Positions 12,854 through 24,542 of a DNA stretch of 64,000 nucleotides are shown here, one piece after another (position 1 is the stretch's first letter; the number at the start of each line of letters is the position of its first letter). A model generated the notes under the pieces. That model was not told the origin of the DNA. It saw nothing but the letters and a program-made list of their open reading frames with translations, and did not search any database. The stretch is from Apophysomyces variabilis (Eukaryota > Mucoromycota > Mucoromycetes > Mucorales > Mucoraceae), in assembly GCA_002749535.1 (NCBI GenBank), contig MZZL01000408.1:1938631-2002630 (forward strand). The letters run 5' to 3'. The position numbers and the translations under genes were made by a program.

Positions 12854-14097
12854 ATAAAAGAAACTTTCCATGTCCGATAGCCCCTGCATCTGTTCCCTTC
12901 TAAAAGTCACGGACAAATTTCAGGATACAAAGTGTCAACTTTGTATAGCGGACCATATCCACTAATGAACCGAACGTTTGGTTCACTGTAGAAGAGGTCT
13001 ATGAAGACTCTCCGTGTGATCTGGTCGTACAGCTTACTGCAGTTGTATGCGTGCAGTTTATTCCTTCATGTCCTACAGACAATATTTCTGCAGGTTGTGT
13101 CCATGCTTGATAAATATTATGTATACCTTCTTTCCAGGGATGTGGTAGTTTGGATAAAAACTATCAAATCTTTTCGTGATGCGTTGTCCTATACTCAGTC
13201 ATCCAAACGCTAGTTCTACAAAGCTTATGAGAATTGTGCGAAGCATTTAGGTCCATGCTGATGAAGGTATTCACCATAAGTACAACCATATGTGAGAAAA
13301 TCTTAATATTGCTATTTATATTGAGATAACCTTTTCATTAATCTATGAAAAGCACTATTTTCTTTCGAAGCCCTCATTCAAAAAGGCAAATGAAGGTAAA
13401 CCACTGGTTATGCTACAACGTTTGACAGGTTCTTTTTCTACCTGTTTAAGCATATAAGAAATACCCTGCTCGTATGTCGCCCTTCATCCACGTTATATTT
13501 ATACATATTCAATATAAAGTAAAAGTAGATGATAGAATTGCAAGTCAATAACATATCAATAACGAGTGTATGCGTAAAGCAAACGATACTGGATCAAAAT
13601 GGACAATGCACATGCATCTCTTTGTTACGTTCATATACTAGTGCGACGAGGTTAATAAAAATGTGCTACTTTCTTTTTCTTTTATAGGTTTTTTTTGTCT
13701 GGACGCGGAAGACATATAGGACTCAGGGGAAACTCACTTGGGTTTAGCTTGGCTTAAATCATGTAGAGGTCGGAATAAGGGGATGTGTGATACGAAGAGG
13801 TATTTCTTTGTTGTTCTCATCTGCACGTTTTGTGCACTTCAATCAACAGCAAATGTTGTTCATGTTTACAAGTAAGGAACATCAAGAAACTGCGTGTCTA
13901 ATTTTTCTAGCAATTCTCGGGGCGTCTGTCTGTGACTTTTTGCGGTGAATTCCATTATATCTGCTGTCTAAAGGAAGACCCCTAACTCACTCCTTGTTCT
14001 TATATTTTTATCATTACACCTTCCTCCCTTCTACTTTTTTTTTTATTTTTACAAACCTCTCCCTCTCCTTTTCTTTGCCTTCTTGTCATTCTAGAGG
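12854..14097. other. Intergenic region and chitin synthase promoter
   Basis: No gene assigned. A short open stretch at about 12974-13110 (NVWFTVEEVYEDSPCDLVV) looks mildly protein-like but lacks a start and continuation. The last 100 bases before 14098 are strongly pyrimidine-rich and end in a cattctag just upstream of the ATG, which could also be the acceptor of a 5' UTR intron. Confidence 0.5.
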
Positions 14098-17000
14098 ATG
14101 ACAGCCATTGATCTCACGCAACTTACAAATAATAATGAAATATGTGAATTATTGAGAAACCGGTTCGCCGACGACAAACCCTATACACGCCTAGGTCACC
14201 ATCGAATTGTAGTCGTAAATCCCTATAAATCATTAGATATATGGGACGACTCAACACTTCAGGCATATGCTAATCATGGATACAAGGACCTGTTAGCATC
14301 TGCAGATGGATTTGATCCTGAACCGCATATTTATGAGCTTGTCACCCGGGTTTACTTTATCATGCGTCGCCGAGCAGAAGACCAAGCCATTGTTCTAAGG
14401 TAAGAAAGGGAGAAATTATTGGGGAAAGCGAAAGCATAACAAACAATTTTCTTTGAATCGTAGTGGCCATTCTGGATCAGGAAAATCGACAACCCATCGC
14501 CATTTACTTGACGAACTTCTCTTGCTTTCGACGCATACACGACGCGAAGAAAAGTTACAGCGACAAATCATTAGTGCAAACTTGATTTTAGAAGTGTTTG
14601 GTGTTGCTGCTACGCCGGATAATCCTACGGCTTCCAGATTGGGAAAATGCCAAGTCTTGCAATTCAATGAGCGAGGGCACATTGTTGGCACGTATGTGTC
14701 CATTTATTTGCTCGACAAGTTTCGCACAACTTTCGACATATTTTACCAATTGCTGGCTGGCACCACCGCAGACGAAAAAAATGCTCTACATATAAATCAC
14801 TCTGCCGACTATTTTGCCTATCTAAAACAAGCACAGCATCAGCAAAATATCAGATTTGACGAGATCAAGACGTCGCTCAAATCGTGCGGATTCAAAGCCA
14901 AAACAATAGCGCAAATATTTCAGCTGCTTGCCGCCATTTTACATCTAGGAAATATTCAATTCATCGGTGGCACCTCCGTGACAGCACAGGAGTCTTGTCA
15001 GGTTAAGAACAAAGAGACATTGTCCCTGGTGGCGGCTGCTTTAGGAGTGGCTACCTCCAAACTTGAAAGCACCTTGACCCACAAATTGAAGTTGATCGGA
15101 AAGGAATTTTGTACCGCCTTTTTAACAGTTGAAACAGCAGTAGAACAACGAGATGCTCTCGCTCGCGCCCTTTATACAATACTCGTTCTCTGGATTGTCG
15201 ATACAATTAATGCAAAACTCAGTGCAACCAATCTCAGTAATACCATCACTATCTTTGATCCAGTCGGGCTCCAGACTTCTGCTGCTGGATTTCATGACCT
15301 TTGCCTACATTATGCAGCAGAACGTATACACCAGCACGTCTTTCGACGTGCATTTGACCCAGCGTTAAATGCAGAGCGGCCAACCATGCCAGGTTCCATT
15401 CCCAGCTTTTCAATTCCGTCCATTGCACTGCTATCAGGAACCAATGGAAACAAATATGCATTAACTCCACTGATGAACAGAGAGTCTCAAAGATTTCAAG
15501 CATATGCTCTAGATGCAACCGACACTCACCTGCTGTCAACCATGTTTCAGAGAAAAAAGGCCAACGATGATGATTATCGAGCACTGCAATCACCCTCCAC
15601 ACCATCGCAGAGTTTTGCGATTCAGCATTTTAATACGTTAGTTGATTATTCCGTCGAAGGTTTTCTCGAGCACAATGTCGATGCGTTGTCACCAGATTTT
15701 ATTCATCTTTTCCGATATAATTGCACGAACAGTTTTGTCCATGATCTCTTTGAAAGCCCTGTCTTGATGACAGAAATGCATCCACGAGATGAACGCACCA
15801 TTATAAAAGCTCAACTGCCATGTTTTCCTATGCAATGGAAACGACAAGGTGCGCAGTCGGAAGATACTCCCAAAATCGCCTCTGTCCTTGATCAAGTGTC
15901 CAACGGTCTAGATGGCTTGGCAGAAGCTCTGACAAATAACAGAATATTTGAGATTGTACATATCCGTCCAAATTACCAGCAGACACCAGGCGTTTTTGAT
16001 CCATCCGTCGTCCAGCAACAATTAGAAGCCTTTCGCGTGATCGATTATGCACATCATTGCACGTACTACGATGCCATGTACAGCTATACGTTTGAGGACT
16101 TTTCAACGCGCTACCGACATCTCCTACATTCATTATCAATCGATCCACAAGGCAGTGCACGAAGCCAGATCGAACAACTTGTGGAAATGATGCAATGGAC
16201 CGATACTGATGCGCAGTTGGATCAGGATCGCATATGGTTATCGTTCCCCATGTGGCGCGATATTGAAAATCATTTACGAGTAAAGGAAAAGGAAGCACGC
16301 GTCCGTGAGAAGCAACGTCTAGCAGCTATTGAAGCTGAAAAAGAAGCTTCACGCCTAGCTGCTGCTGCTGCTGCTGCTGCGGAAGCCGCTGAAATAGAAG
16401 CAGCAGAGGCAGCCGAGGCCGAGGCAGCTGCACTGGCAGCAGAAAGCGCTGCAAATAATACTGAAGGTCCTATCTGGGATAATCCCTTTGACGACGAATG
16501 CCGATCTGATCTATATTCCATGAACGATTACGGTGATAACCGAACAGAACTTGACGAGTATGACGGCAATAAGAGTCACTGCCACTGGGGAGAGGACGAA
16601 GACGAGATGAAGACATGGGAAAAGTAAATCATTGGTAGAATTTGAAGGCAGTGAAAGGAACTGACTATTTAGAAAATACAAAGGTTCGGTCCCAACATGG
16701 ACATGAGTAAAATGGTGGAGGACTACCGAGTCCAATCCGAAGAACAAGTCGAAGAGGTCCCAATTACACCTATCCGGCAATCCTGGGGTCGGTTTGTCTG
16801 GCTGGCCACATGGTGGATCCCATCGTTTACACTCAGATGGTTTGGAAAGATGACTCGTCAAGACGTTCAGATGGCTTGGCGTGAAAAACTAACTTTATGC
16901 ATGATGATATTTTTATTCTCCGCAAGCATAATTTTCTTCATTGTGGGTCTGGGTGAGGTTATTTGTCCTGGAACGAAGGATCTGTATTCAAGTGAAGATG

Positions 17001-19718
17001 TAAAGAATCACCAAACAATTGCAGATTATTGGGTCAGTGTTCGAGGCAAAGTATATGACATGACCAAGTTTGTCACAACCGATCATGGCACGGCAACCTT
17101 TATGGCCTCTCAGTCTACGATGGAGCCACTGGCTGGTCGTGACCTGTCATACACGTTTCCTCCACCTCTCACAGTTGCATGTGCAGGCCTCGTCTTTGAT
17201 GACAGCGTCACTGTAACCCCCAACGAAACTATCGTCCTTGGTCCATATGTGCATTTTTCTGGTGGGCAGCAGCCAGCGAAAGGACCACAGAAATTGCGCG
17301 ACCCAAACTGGATAACTAAAAGTTTCGAACCGAGGATGAATGCTTTCAAAAAAGGTGACCTAGTAATACCAATGAAACAAATTAAGGATGATTATCACGG
17401 CTGGGGACGCCTGATCGCAACCATTGACGAAAAAGTATATGACTTGACGGACTATATGAACACAGCGCACCAATATCCGATTGACAGCGAGGGCGTGCCC
17501 AACTATCACTACTTGAGCCCTGAAGTCGAAAAGTTATTCACAAAGTATGGTGGCAAGGACGCAACACAAGAGTGGCATCACAACCTTCGGATGGATGCAG
17601 AAACACGAGCACGTAACCAGCAATGTCTAGACAATGTCTTCTACATTGGTCGCTTGGACTATCGAGAATCAGTTCGTTGCACATTTGTAAACTATCTGCT
17701 GCTGAGCTTTGCAGTTATCATGTCTCTTGTTATTCTTGTCAAGTTCCTCGCAGCTCTTCAGTTTGGCGGCGCACCCACTCCTGAAGAACACGATAAGTTT
17801 GTCATCTGCCAAGTGCCATGTTATACTGAAGACGAGGAAAGTTTACGGAAGACAATTGATTCCTTAACAGCGATGAGTTATGATGATCGTCGCAAGTTAC
17901 TGTTTCTAATTGCGGACGGCATGATTATCGGCAGTGGAAATGATAAACCCACGCCAAGAATATTGCTAGACATCCTGGGACATGATCAAAACGATGACCC
18001 TGAACCGTTGATGTTTAAGTCTATCGGTGAAGGATCGAAGCAGCTTAACTATGGCAAGGTTTATTCCGGCCTTTATCAGCACGAGGGTCACACGGTACCT
18101 TACGTCGTAGTAGTCAAAGTTGGCAAATCCACCGAGCATACCAAACCCGGCAACCGTGGCAAACGAGACTCTCAGATTATCTGCATGAATTTTTTGAGCA
18201 AGGTGCACTTTAATTCAGAAATGACCCCATTGGAACTCGAGATATACTATAACATCAAGCATGTAATTGGTGTAGATCCTTCCTTTTACGAGTATATCCT
18301 AATGGTAGACTCGGATACTGAAGTGTATCCTGACGCATTGAACCGCTTGATTTCTTGCATGCTACACGATAGTCGAATTATAGGTCTGTGCGGAGAGACA
18401 GAATTAGGCAATGAGGACCGGTCTTGGGCCACGATGATTCAAGTCTACGAATATTATATATCGCACCATCTCGTAAAGGCATTTGAATCCCTCTTTGGCT
18501 CGGTGACTTGTCTACCGGGGTGTTTCTGCATGTACCGTATTCGCACAGCAAACAAGCGTCAGCCATTAATCGTATCACCAAACGTTATCCATGGTTACTC
18601 AGACAATCAAGTAGATACATTGCATAAGAAAAATCTATTGCATTTAGGCGAGGACCGCTATTTAACAACCCTGATGATGAAAAACTTTCCTCAGTACAAG
18701 ATGATGTTTACCCCTTACGCTAAATGCCGTACTGTGGCACCAGACGAATGGCGTGTGCTGCTCTCACAAAGACGGCGTTGGATTAATTCGACCATCCATA
18801 ACCTTCTGGAGCTAATTCTCTTGCCAGAACTCTGCGGTTTCTGCTGCTTTTCCATGCGCTTTGTTGTCATGATCGATCTGATAGGAACTATCACTCTCCC
18901 ATCTTCAGTGATCTACTTGGTCTATTTGGTTTATTCAGCAATGTCCGGTGGACCTATTCCTATGATTGCGCTCGGCATGCTTGCGGGTGCCTACGGTCTT
19001 CAAGCGTTGATCTTCATTGTGAAAAGACAGTGGCAACACATCGGATGGATGGTGATCTATATATTTGCTATTCCCATCTTTAGTTTTTTCATTCCTTTAT
19101 ACGCGTTTTGGCACTTCGATGACTTCTCTTGGGGTAACACACGCGTGGTCGTGGGCGACAAGAAGAAGCAAATCATCGTAACGGATGATGAAAAATTCGA
19201 CGACAAGATGATCCCCCTTAAGAAATGGGCACAGTATGAACAAGAGCTTTGGGAAACGAAGTCCACTGTCTCTGACGAAAGTAAAGCGAGCGGATACTCT
19301 TACGTGAGTCAATCCACGATGCATAAATCTCGATATTCCCATATATCCCGGTCATCGTCATCGCCCACTAATCAGCAACCGTCCACCTTACTGTCGTCAC
19401 TCGTACCCACTCTTCCGGAACGGCGACTCAGTCAATTTTCGGTTGACATGTCGGCTATCTTGCATCCAGGAAAAACAAAGGAGACCACAGTATTACCTGA
19501 AGATGAAGATATTGAGCGTGAAATTTACCAAATATTGTCCAATGCAAACTTAATGACGTTGACCAAAAAGCAAGGTAAACTTTTGATGAGTTTGCTTAAA
19601 TAAGATGTCTAACCTTTGGTACTTTCCAGTTCGAGATCAGTTATCGAATATTTTTGGTGTAGACTTGACAATCAAAAAGGGATTCATCAACTCGACTATA
19701 GAACGAATTTTAGAGTAG
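14098..19718 (+). CDS. Myosin-motor-like chitin synthase (class V/VII type)
   Basis: Four exons: 14098-14399, 14464-16623, 16684-19574, 19630-19718 (1813 aa). Residues 1 to about 640 resemble a myosin head, with a P-loop GHSGSGKS (102-109), a switch-I-like NPTASRLGK (about 154-162) and a switch-II-like IFDPVGLQ (about 363-371). These deviate from the usual GESGSGKT, NxNSSRFGK and DIxGFE. An Ala/Glu-rich helix follows (about 705-770). Exon 3 resumes with FGPNMDMSKMVEDYR, two membrane segments (about 888-912 and nearby), a cytochrome-b5-like domain, then the family-2 glycosyltransferase with GEDRYL (about 1476) and the signature QRRRW (about 1514-1518), more TM helices, and a C-terminal DEK_C domain (about 1757-1812). 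The short last exon restores the DEK_C end: LTKKQ then VRDQLSNIFGVDL. The enzyme polymerises UDP-GlcNAc into chitin at the plasma membrane during tip growth. Confidence 0.95.
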
Positions 19719-21693
19719 CCATGCAATATTGCGCTGAGGAACAGGATAAATTGATGTTGGCTGAGGATCAGTCACAGGAAAGATACACACATTGATTTGA
19801 TATTTGTGTATTTGTGATAGCAATCTTGTAGCAATTGCAGTTACGAAACTAGGATATTGTAACAACTAATTGCAGCTTTTGCCTTCTATCCGGGAGCAGG
19901 AAGCGAGTAAAAGATATACACAGTTTTACAATATTTTATGCGAGTTATTCTTTGTTACGCATAAATCACGCTTGCTACTCTATGTACATGATGCTTATTG
20001 AAGCATTTCTCTACACATTGATGGTTTGAATCTTGTATTATTGTCCTCCGTTCTGTCAGAGAACAGAATGTCCAACGGTTACGTGGCTTTTTCATGTGGC
20101 TCGATCTATATATTCCCTCACTCGTGTCACCATGGATTTGTTGCAATGTTGACAGCCAAAGGAGCTTCTTAATGACCTCCAGAGGTTAAGCAGAAAGATA
20201 TCTGTTGCACATAACAAAATTTTTATACTGACCAACAAATTCTGCTTCTATGGTTTATGAACATTGGCAGCCTTGGTTACTCTGTCGCACGGCTTCAGGC
20301 AGGTTGGACCGACTATCGCATACCGTGTGCAAACGAGTCAATGTGGAGTGCTTGCATGTTCATTGACCAGCAGTCAGTGTCTAAAGGTACGCTTCTGCAT
20401 CCAAACATGACTATACAACGCTTCGCGAAGAAATAAAGAATCTTTCGCTTCCTGATGACATGGCCAGAGAAGTGTTTAAGCACTAGGAAAGTTCTCACTC
20501 AAGTTTCCCGCCTCACCCACGGAACGGGAATCACATGGCAACAAACGATCATATAGTTTGCAGAGAGTAAAGAGTTCAAAGTGTCAAAAATCTGGTGATT
20601 GGGAATTGTTGGGGTAAATATCGATTTAGGCTAGCTTGGATTTTGCTCTTTCCTTTTCCCTCGATTCTGGTGCTCTAAATCACTCGAGCTGCTACGATCG
20701 AATTTTCTAGCAAAATGTTTCATACGATCGTTCAGAATGCAGGAAAATGAGGTAATGAGCACGTAAAACTGATCTTGCAAAATTTTAAAACCAGCTGGAC
20801 AGAAGAAAGCTTTCTTGAAATTGAGACAAAGTTTCTGTATTTCCAACCTTATTGTTGAAACCGCGCCGGGACGCGCACGTGGGGTAGAGCGAACTTACTA
20901 TGAGCACATCCCAATTGTTAGAGCATTTTTTTTTATTTCGCTCATTGGTAATTTATGATACGGGTATACTTTTAGGTTCTAATCAGATTGATTTAGTATC
21001 GGATTGAAAACTAAATGTTTGCCATGACAAATGCGCAATGCAAAGGGCTGAAACGTGTGAATAAGAAAAACAAGAATGAATGTAGATATATTCCCACATA
21101 CCAAAGGGAAAATCATTTCTTATGCTTAGCAGATCTGCATGCAAATGCGTCAGTCAATATCTCCATGTCTGGGATGTAACGTCCTGATCCTTTCAAGCCG
21201 GCTGTTTTTGTTTGCCAACGCTTCAACTAAGCAATACAGGGAAAACATTCCAAGGTTTTATCGTGCTTTGACTACACTATAGAAAGGCATCATAGCAAAA
21301 AGCTAACATTTATGCTTTCTGCAATGCATGTTTATCCGGCTTCCCGAGGACAAAACTTGTAGTTATGGTTACTTATGCCGGACGCTTAACCTTGGCAATC
21401 GCAAGCATTCTAGGGGAAGTTAGGACCAAATCGAGCAAATGGTCGTCAAGTGCATGAAATCATAGATATGGAAACTTTACCCATACTGCCAGATTTCAGA
21501 ATGGGATGGCGGGCTTTTTTCTTCCCTGGACCTTTTCAAGAGGTGTCTCTGTCTTCTGCAGAAAATAGTATCAAGATAAAACCCCACTGGCCAATCAAAA
21601 TACCCGCATGTTGCAATAAAAGAGGCTCATGCACATTTTGCCTTGTGATTCATCCCTTATTCTGTATTTTGTTCTTGTTTTTGTTTTTCTCTC
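19719..21693. other. Intergenic region, about 2 kb
   Basis: Nothing recognisable. The ORFs are short and scattered over both strands, with no splice-linked extension or known motif. It serves as the 3' flank of the chitin synthase and the upstream region of the next plus-strand gene. Confidence 0.5.
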
Positions 21694-22656
21694 ATGGCTG
21701 CTTTTGTCGAACAACCTCAGCATCGACGACGATCTTCCATTGACATTCGCGGACAATTTGTAGGGTCCGATATCTTGGTTGCCTTGTGGGATAGACCTAG
21801 CGAGATGGCGCTGTTGGCAAAGCGAAACGCCAGATTCTATGAGGCTATTGAACACTATGTGAAAGAGACAAAGGGAGACATGGCGTGGGAGCAGTTTGAA
21901 GAACTAGTTTATTGTAGTCGAAAAGAACTGCCTGACCGGGAATGGATGACTGCCCTTGGCGAGTATCTACGGGATCACCCAGTATTCTGGAGCAAATTCA
22001 AAGAGAGCGTTGGCTATGCCGAGGAGGATGGAGGGGAAGAGGAGGAGCCGCACGAAATCGATGGATATTACCACCATCATCATCACCATCATCAGCTTGG
22101 GATTTTCCAGGGTGAACGGCAGTTTTACGACCAATACAGACGCAGTATGGGTACCTTGCCGCATCTCGCCGTGCCATCGCATGATCGTCATCCTACCTCT
22201 CCTTGTTCGCCATCCATTGCTGAAGAGGACGAAGACAATATGGACCCGGAGAAAGACGAAGAAAATGAGGAAAGGGCGAATATGCTATGGGTGGCATTAC
22301 GAGATCATCCTCAGATCCAGACTCAGTTACCAGTCTTGAAATCCGATTTCTTTAAACGGGCTTATCAGCTGATGGAGAGCGCCTCTTGTTCTAGCGAACT
22401 AAGCAACGCTGTCAGGCGCAACTCAGTGTTGGAAGACCGAGATGTGGACATCACCATGGAACATGGTGAACCCCGCTTTCAGACATGTGGCGAAGACCAG
22501 TCTGATCCTTATGAACGGTTTCATCGTGTGATCTGTACGACCAGGCGGCAACAGCCGGACGATGAAGCATGGGTCGAAGAACTGCTGGACACTTTGGAAG
22601 ATTGGCCCGAATTATTAGAGGCACTCCGAGATGTAATCAAGGAAGTTTTGCCGTAA
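21694..22656 (+). CDS. Intronless hypothetical protein with duplicated A-B helical modules
   Basis: Single-exon 320-aa ORF from ATG 21694 to TAA, acidic and helix-rich, with no signal peptide or TM segment. No known family recognised. It contains two copies of a two-part module. A1 is about residues 26-58 (ILVALWDRPSEMALLAKRNA...) and A2 about 198-229 (LWVALRDHPQIQTQLPVLKS...). B1 is about 65-107 (WEQF...LPDREWMTALGEYLRDHP) and B2 about 272-316 (YERF...PDDEAWVEELLDTLEDWP). A tract of seven His (127-133) and acidic linkers (about 109-122, 177-194) separate the modules. The stop lies only 73 bp from the stop of the convergent flavodoxin gene. Its long clean frame, biased codon pattern and internal homology support a real gene; its function is unknown. 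Lack of introns sets it apart from its intron-rich neighbours. Confidence 0.8.
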   Translation: MAAFVEQPQHRRRSSIDIRGQFVGSDILVALWDRPSEMALLAKRNARFYEAIEHYVKETKGDMAWEQFEELVYCSRKELPDREWMTALGEYLRDHPVFWSKFKESVGYAEEDGGEEEEPHEIDGYYHHHHHHHQLGIFQGERQFYDQYRRSMGTLPHLAVPSHDRHPTSPCSPSIAEEDEDNMDPEKDEENEERANMLWVALRDHPQIQTQLPVLKSDFFKRAYQLMESASCSSELSNAVRRNSVLEDRDVDITMEHGEPRFQTCGEDQSDPYERFHRVICTTRRQQPDDEAWVEELLDTLEDWPELLEALRDVIKEVLP

Positions 22657-22729
22657 AAAGATATCATGTTGATCTTGTTTTTCTTTTTTGTACATTGATT
22701 ATTCTGGTCCTTGTTTATTTTCCTTCTTT

Positions 22730-23628
22730 TCATTTTGCTGTTTGCTTTCCTCTAATGTAAGCATTCACAATATTACCAAAATTTACGCCTTGCTCCTTTG
22801 CAATTTCTAATTCTTTGACTGATGGTTGGCGACTTCCATCTGAATTTGTGATAGTACCGGCACCATAGGCCGATCCTCCCACGACCTCGGTATTATCAGA
22901 CAAGTGCGGGCTACTGAAACCGATCGGGACGTAAATCATCCCATGATGGGCGAAATAAGTAACCGTGGTAAGTGCTGTCGTCTCTTGACCACCATGCTGT
23001 TTTGTTTTTTTTACCAAAAGAATTAGAGAAACAAAAGAGAACAGTGAGCTAAACTGACGATAAAACGTAGAAACCCTAACCTGAGACCCAGTACTGAAGA
23101 AAGTGCCCGCGAACTTGTTCTGGAGTGCACCTTTTGCCCATAAACCCCCGGTTCCATCAAGGAATCTAAAAAAGGAAATGTCAGTCTCAAAGGATCCTTG
23201 TTCAAAAGAAACACACTAACCCTTTCATTTGAGACGGCATGGTGCCGAACCTAACAGACAAACCATAATAAGTTTAGTATGTGCTTTGAATTCTAATTTA
23301 CTTTTCCATTCATCTATACCTTGTTGGGAGACCGAAAAGGATACCATCAGCCTCTGTCAATTGCTCTGGCTTGATGATAGGAATATCAGGTTTAGGAGGA
23401 GCCTTGATCAAAGTCAAAACTTCCTTTGGAAGCGTCTCTTGCACTGACAAAAAAAAAGATTGTTGAGCATTTTAGCCAATCTGTCTAGAAACAGGAGAAA
23501 TACGTACCTTGGAATATCTTGGACGTTGCTCCGGTACTGTCAAGTCCTTTTTTTAGCTCCAAGGCAAGCTTATGTGTGTGGTGATAAACCGTGTACAGAA
23601 CAATGTAGACCTTGCTGGAGGGAGCCAT
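22730..23628 (-). CDS. WrbA-type flavodoxin-like NAD(P)H:quinone oxidoreductase
   Basis: Five exons (transcript order 23628-23508, 23443-23320, 23250-23221, 23165-23081, 22996-22730) join to 208 aa, the usual size for this family. The N-terminus MAPSSKVYIVLYTVYHHTHK is the FMN-phosphate-binding loop region of WrbA/Pst2/Ycp4 proteins (canonically STxGHT; here TVYHHTH). Other family blocks are ADGILFGLPTRFGTMPSQMK, FLDGTGGLWAKGAL, FAGTFFSTGSQHGGQE and TYFAHHGMIYVPIGF, followed by GGSAYGAGT. The enzyme makes two-electron reductions of quinones and protects against oxidative stress; fungal members associate with the plasma membrane (eisosomes) or cytosol. The middle exon is only 30 nt. Convergent with the hypothetical gene at 21694-22656. 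Confidence 0.95.
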
Positions 23629-24542
23629 TATTCTTAATGACGTGTCGGTGGTTATACCTTTGTATCAGCCCATTTATCTTTCACTGCGTTATATAACTGA
23701 AATGCCCTGACAAATCTCTTTGTCAGTTGTTTCGTCAGCGCTTAGTCTTCACCGTCCTGGGTGAGACAGAAGTCCGTTCTGTAATATTATTGGTTATTGT
23801 AAACCAATCACAACCGAGAAAACTTTATGATCTAACTATAACGGGATGGTTGTACGGTAAGGGCATGGTTCCACAATTGGGAAACCATCGTCTTGTGAGA
23901 TTCGGGGAAACGAAGTACTGACGAACAGCCTGGTGCTTTTGCTAATAGCAGACCTCAGCCTAACTTGAAAGTACTGCTTGTTTCTAAAAGCTTCTATATT
24001 TTCTATTTGAAACTCTCCGTTAGTTTAGCAATGCCCATTCATATGGTGTACAGCCGTCTTGGCTATTTAGCTCCTTCAGATTCTCAAGCTCCAAAGCAAG
24101 TTCTGCTGAAGATGGCGACGAGTTGAACGGACCATAGTCAGGCAAATAGTAGGATTAGTCATCTTGCGTTGGCTCCAATCCACCAAAACTCGCACAAAAG
24201 AGTTGAAATGGAAGCTATCTTTATGATCTTTCGTTACTCTGATAAGATTGCCCTATGGCCTCTGTGCTACACCAATGCTGGAATTAGCATGCATTGTTTA
24301 TCTACCCACTGAAGATACGATCAGGCCACACGACTCTGTCCAATCCGAACATTTTGGCTGTCAAGCACGCCGTAAACAAAAGATTTGTTGCAAAATAAGA
24401 GTTAACAATACGAATTATATGGGAAGTGAGGCATAGAAGGAACGGAGTAGGGCATAAACGCTAAATAACACAGGTCGTTAAAGGGGTAGGGTATGTTCAA
24501 CAAAAAAATCCTTTACAATGTTAAAGATAGCATATGTATCGT
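23629..24542. other. Intergenic region between flavodoxin start and kinesin stop
   Basis: About 0.9 kb with no supported gene. Both flanking genes are on the minus strand, so this holds the flavodoxin promoter and the kinesin 3' flank. Confidence 0.5.

Noticed and set aside
22078..22098. Seven-His tract resembling an affinity tag
   Set aside because: It is mixed CAT/CAC codons embedded in natural flanking coding sequence with linkers on both sides; a native low-complexity tract, not vector sequence.
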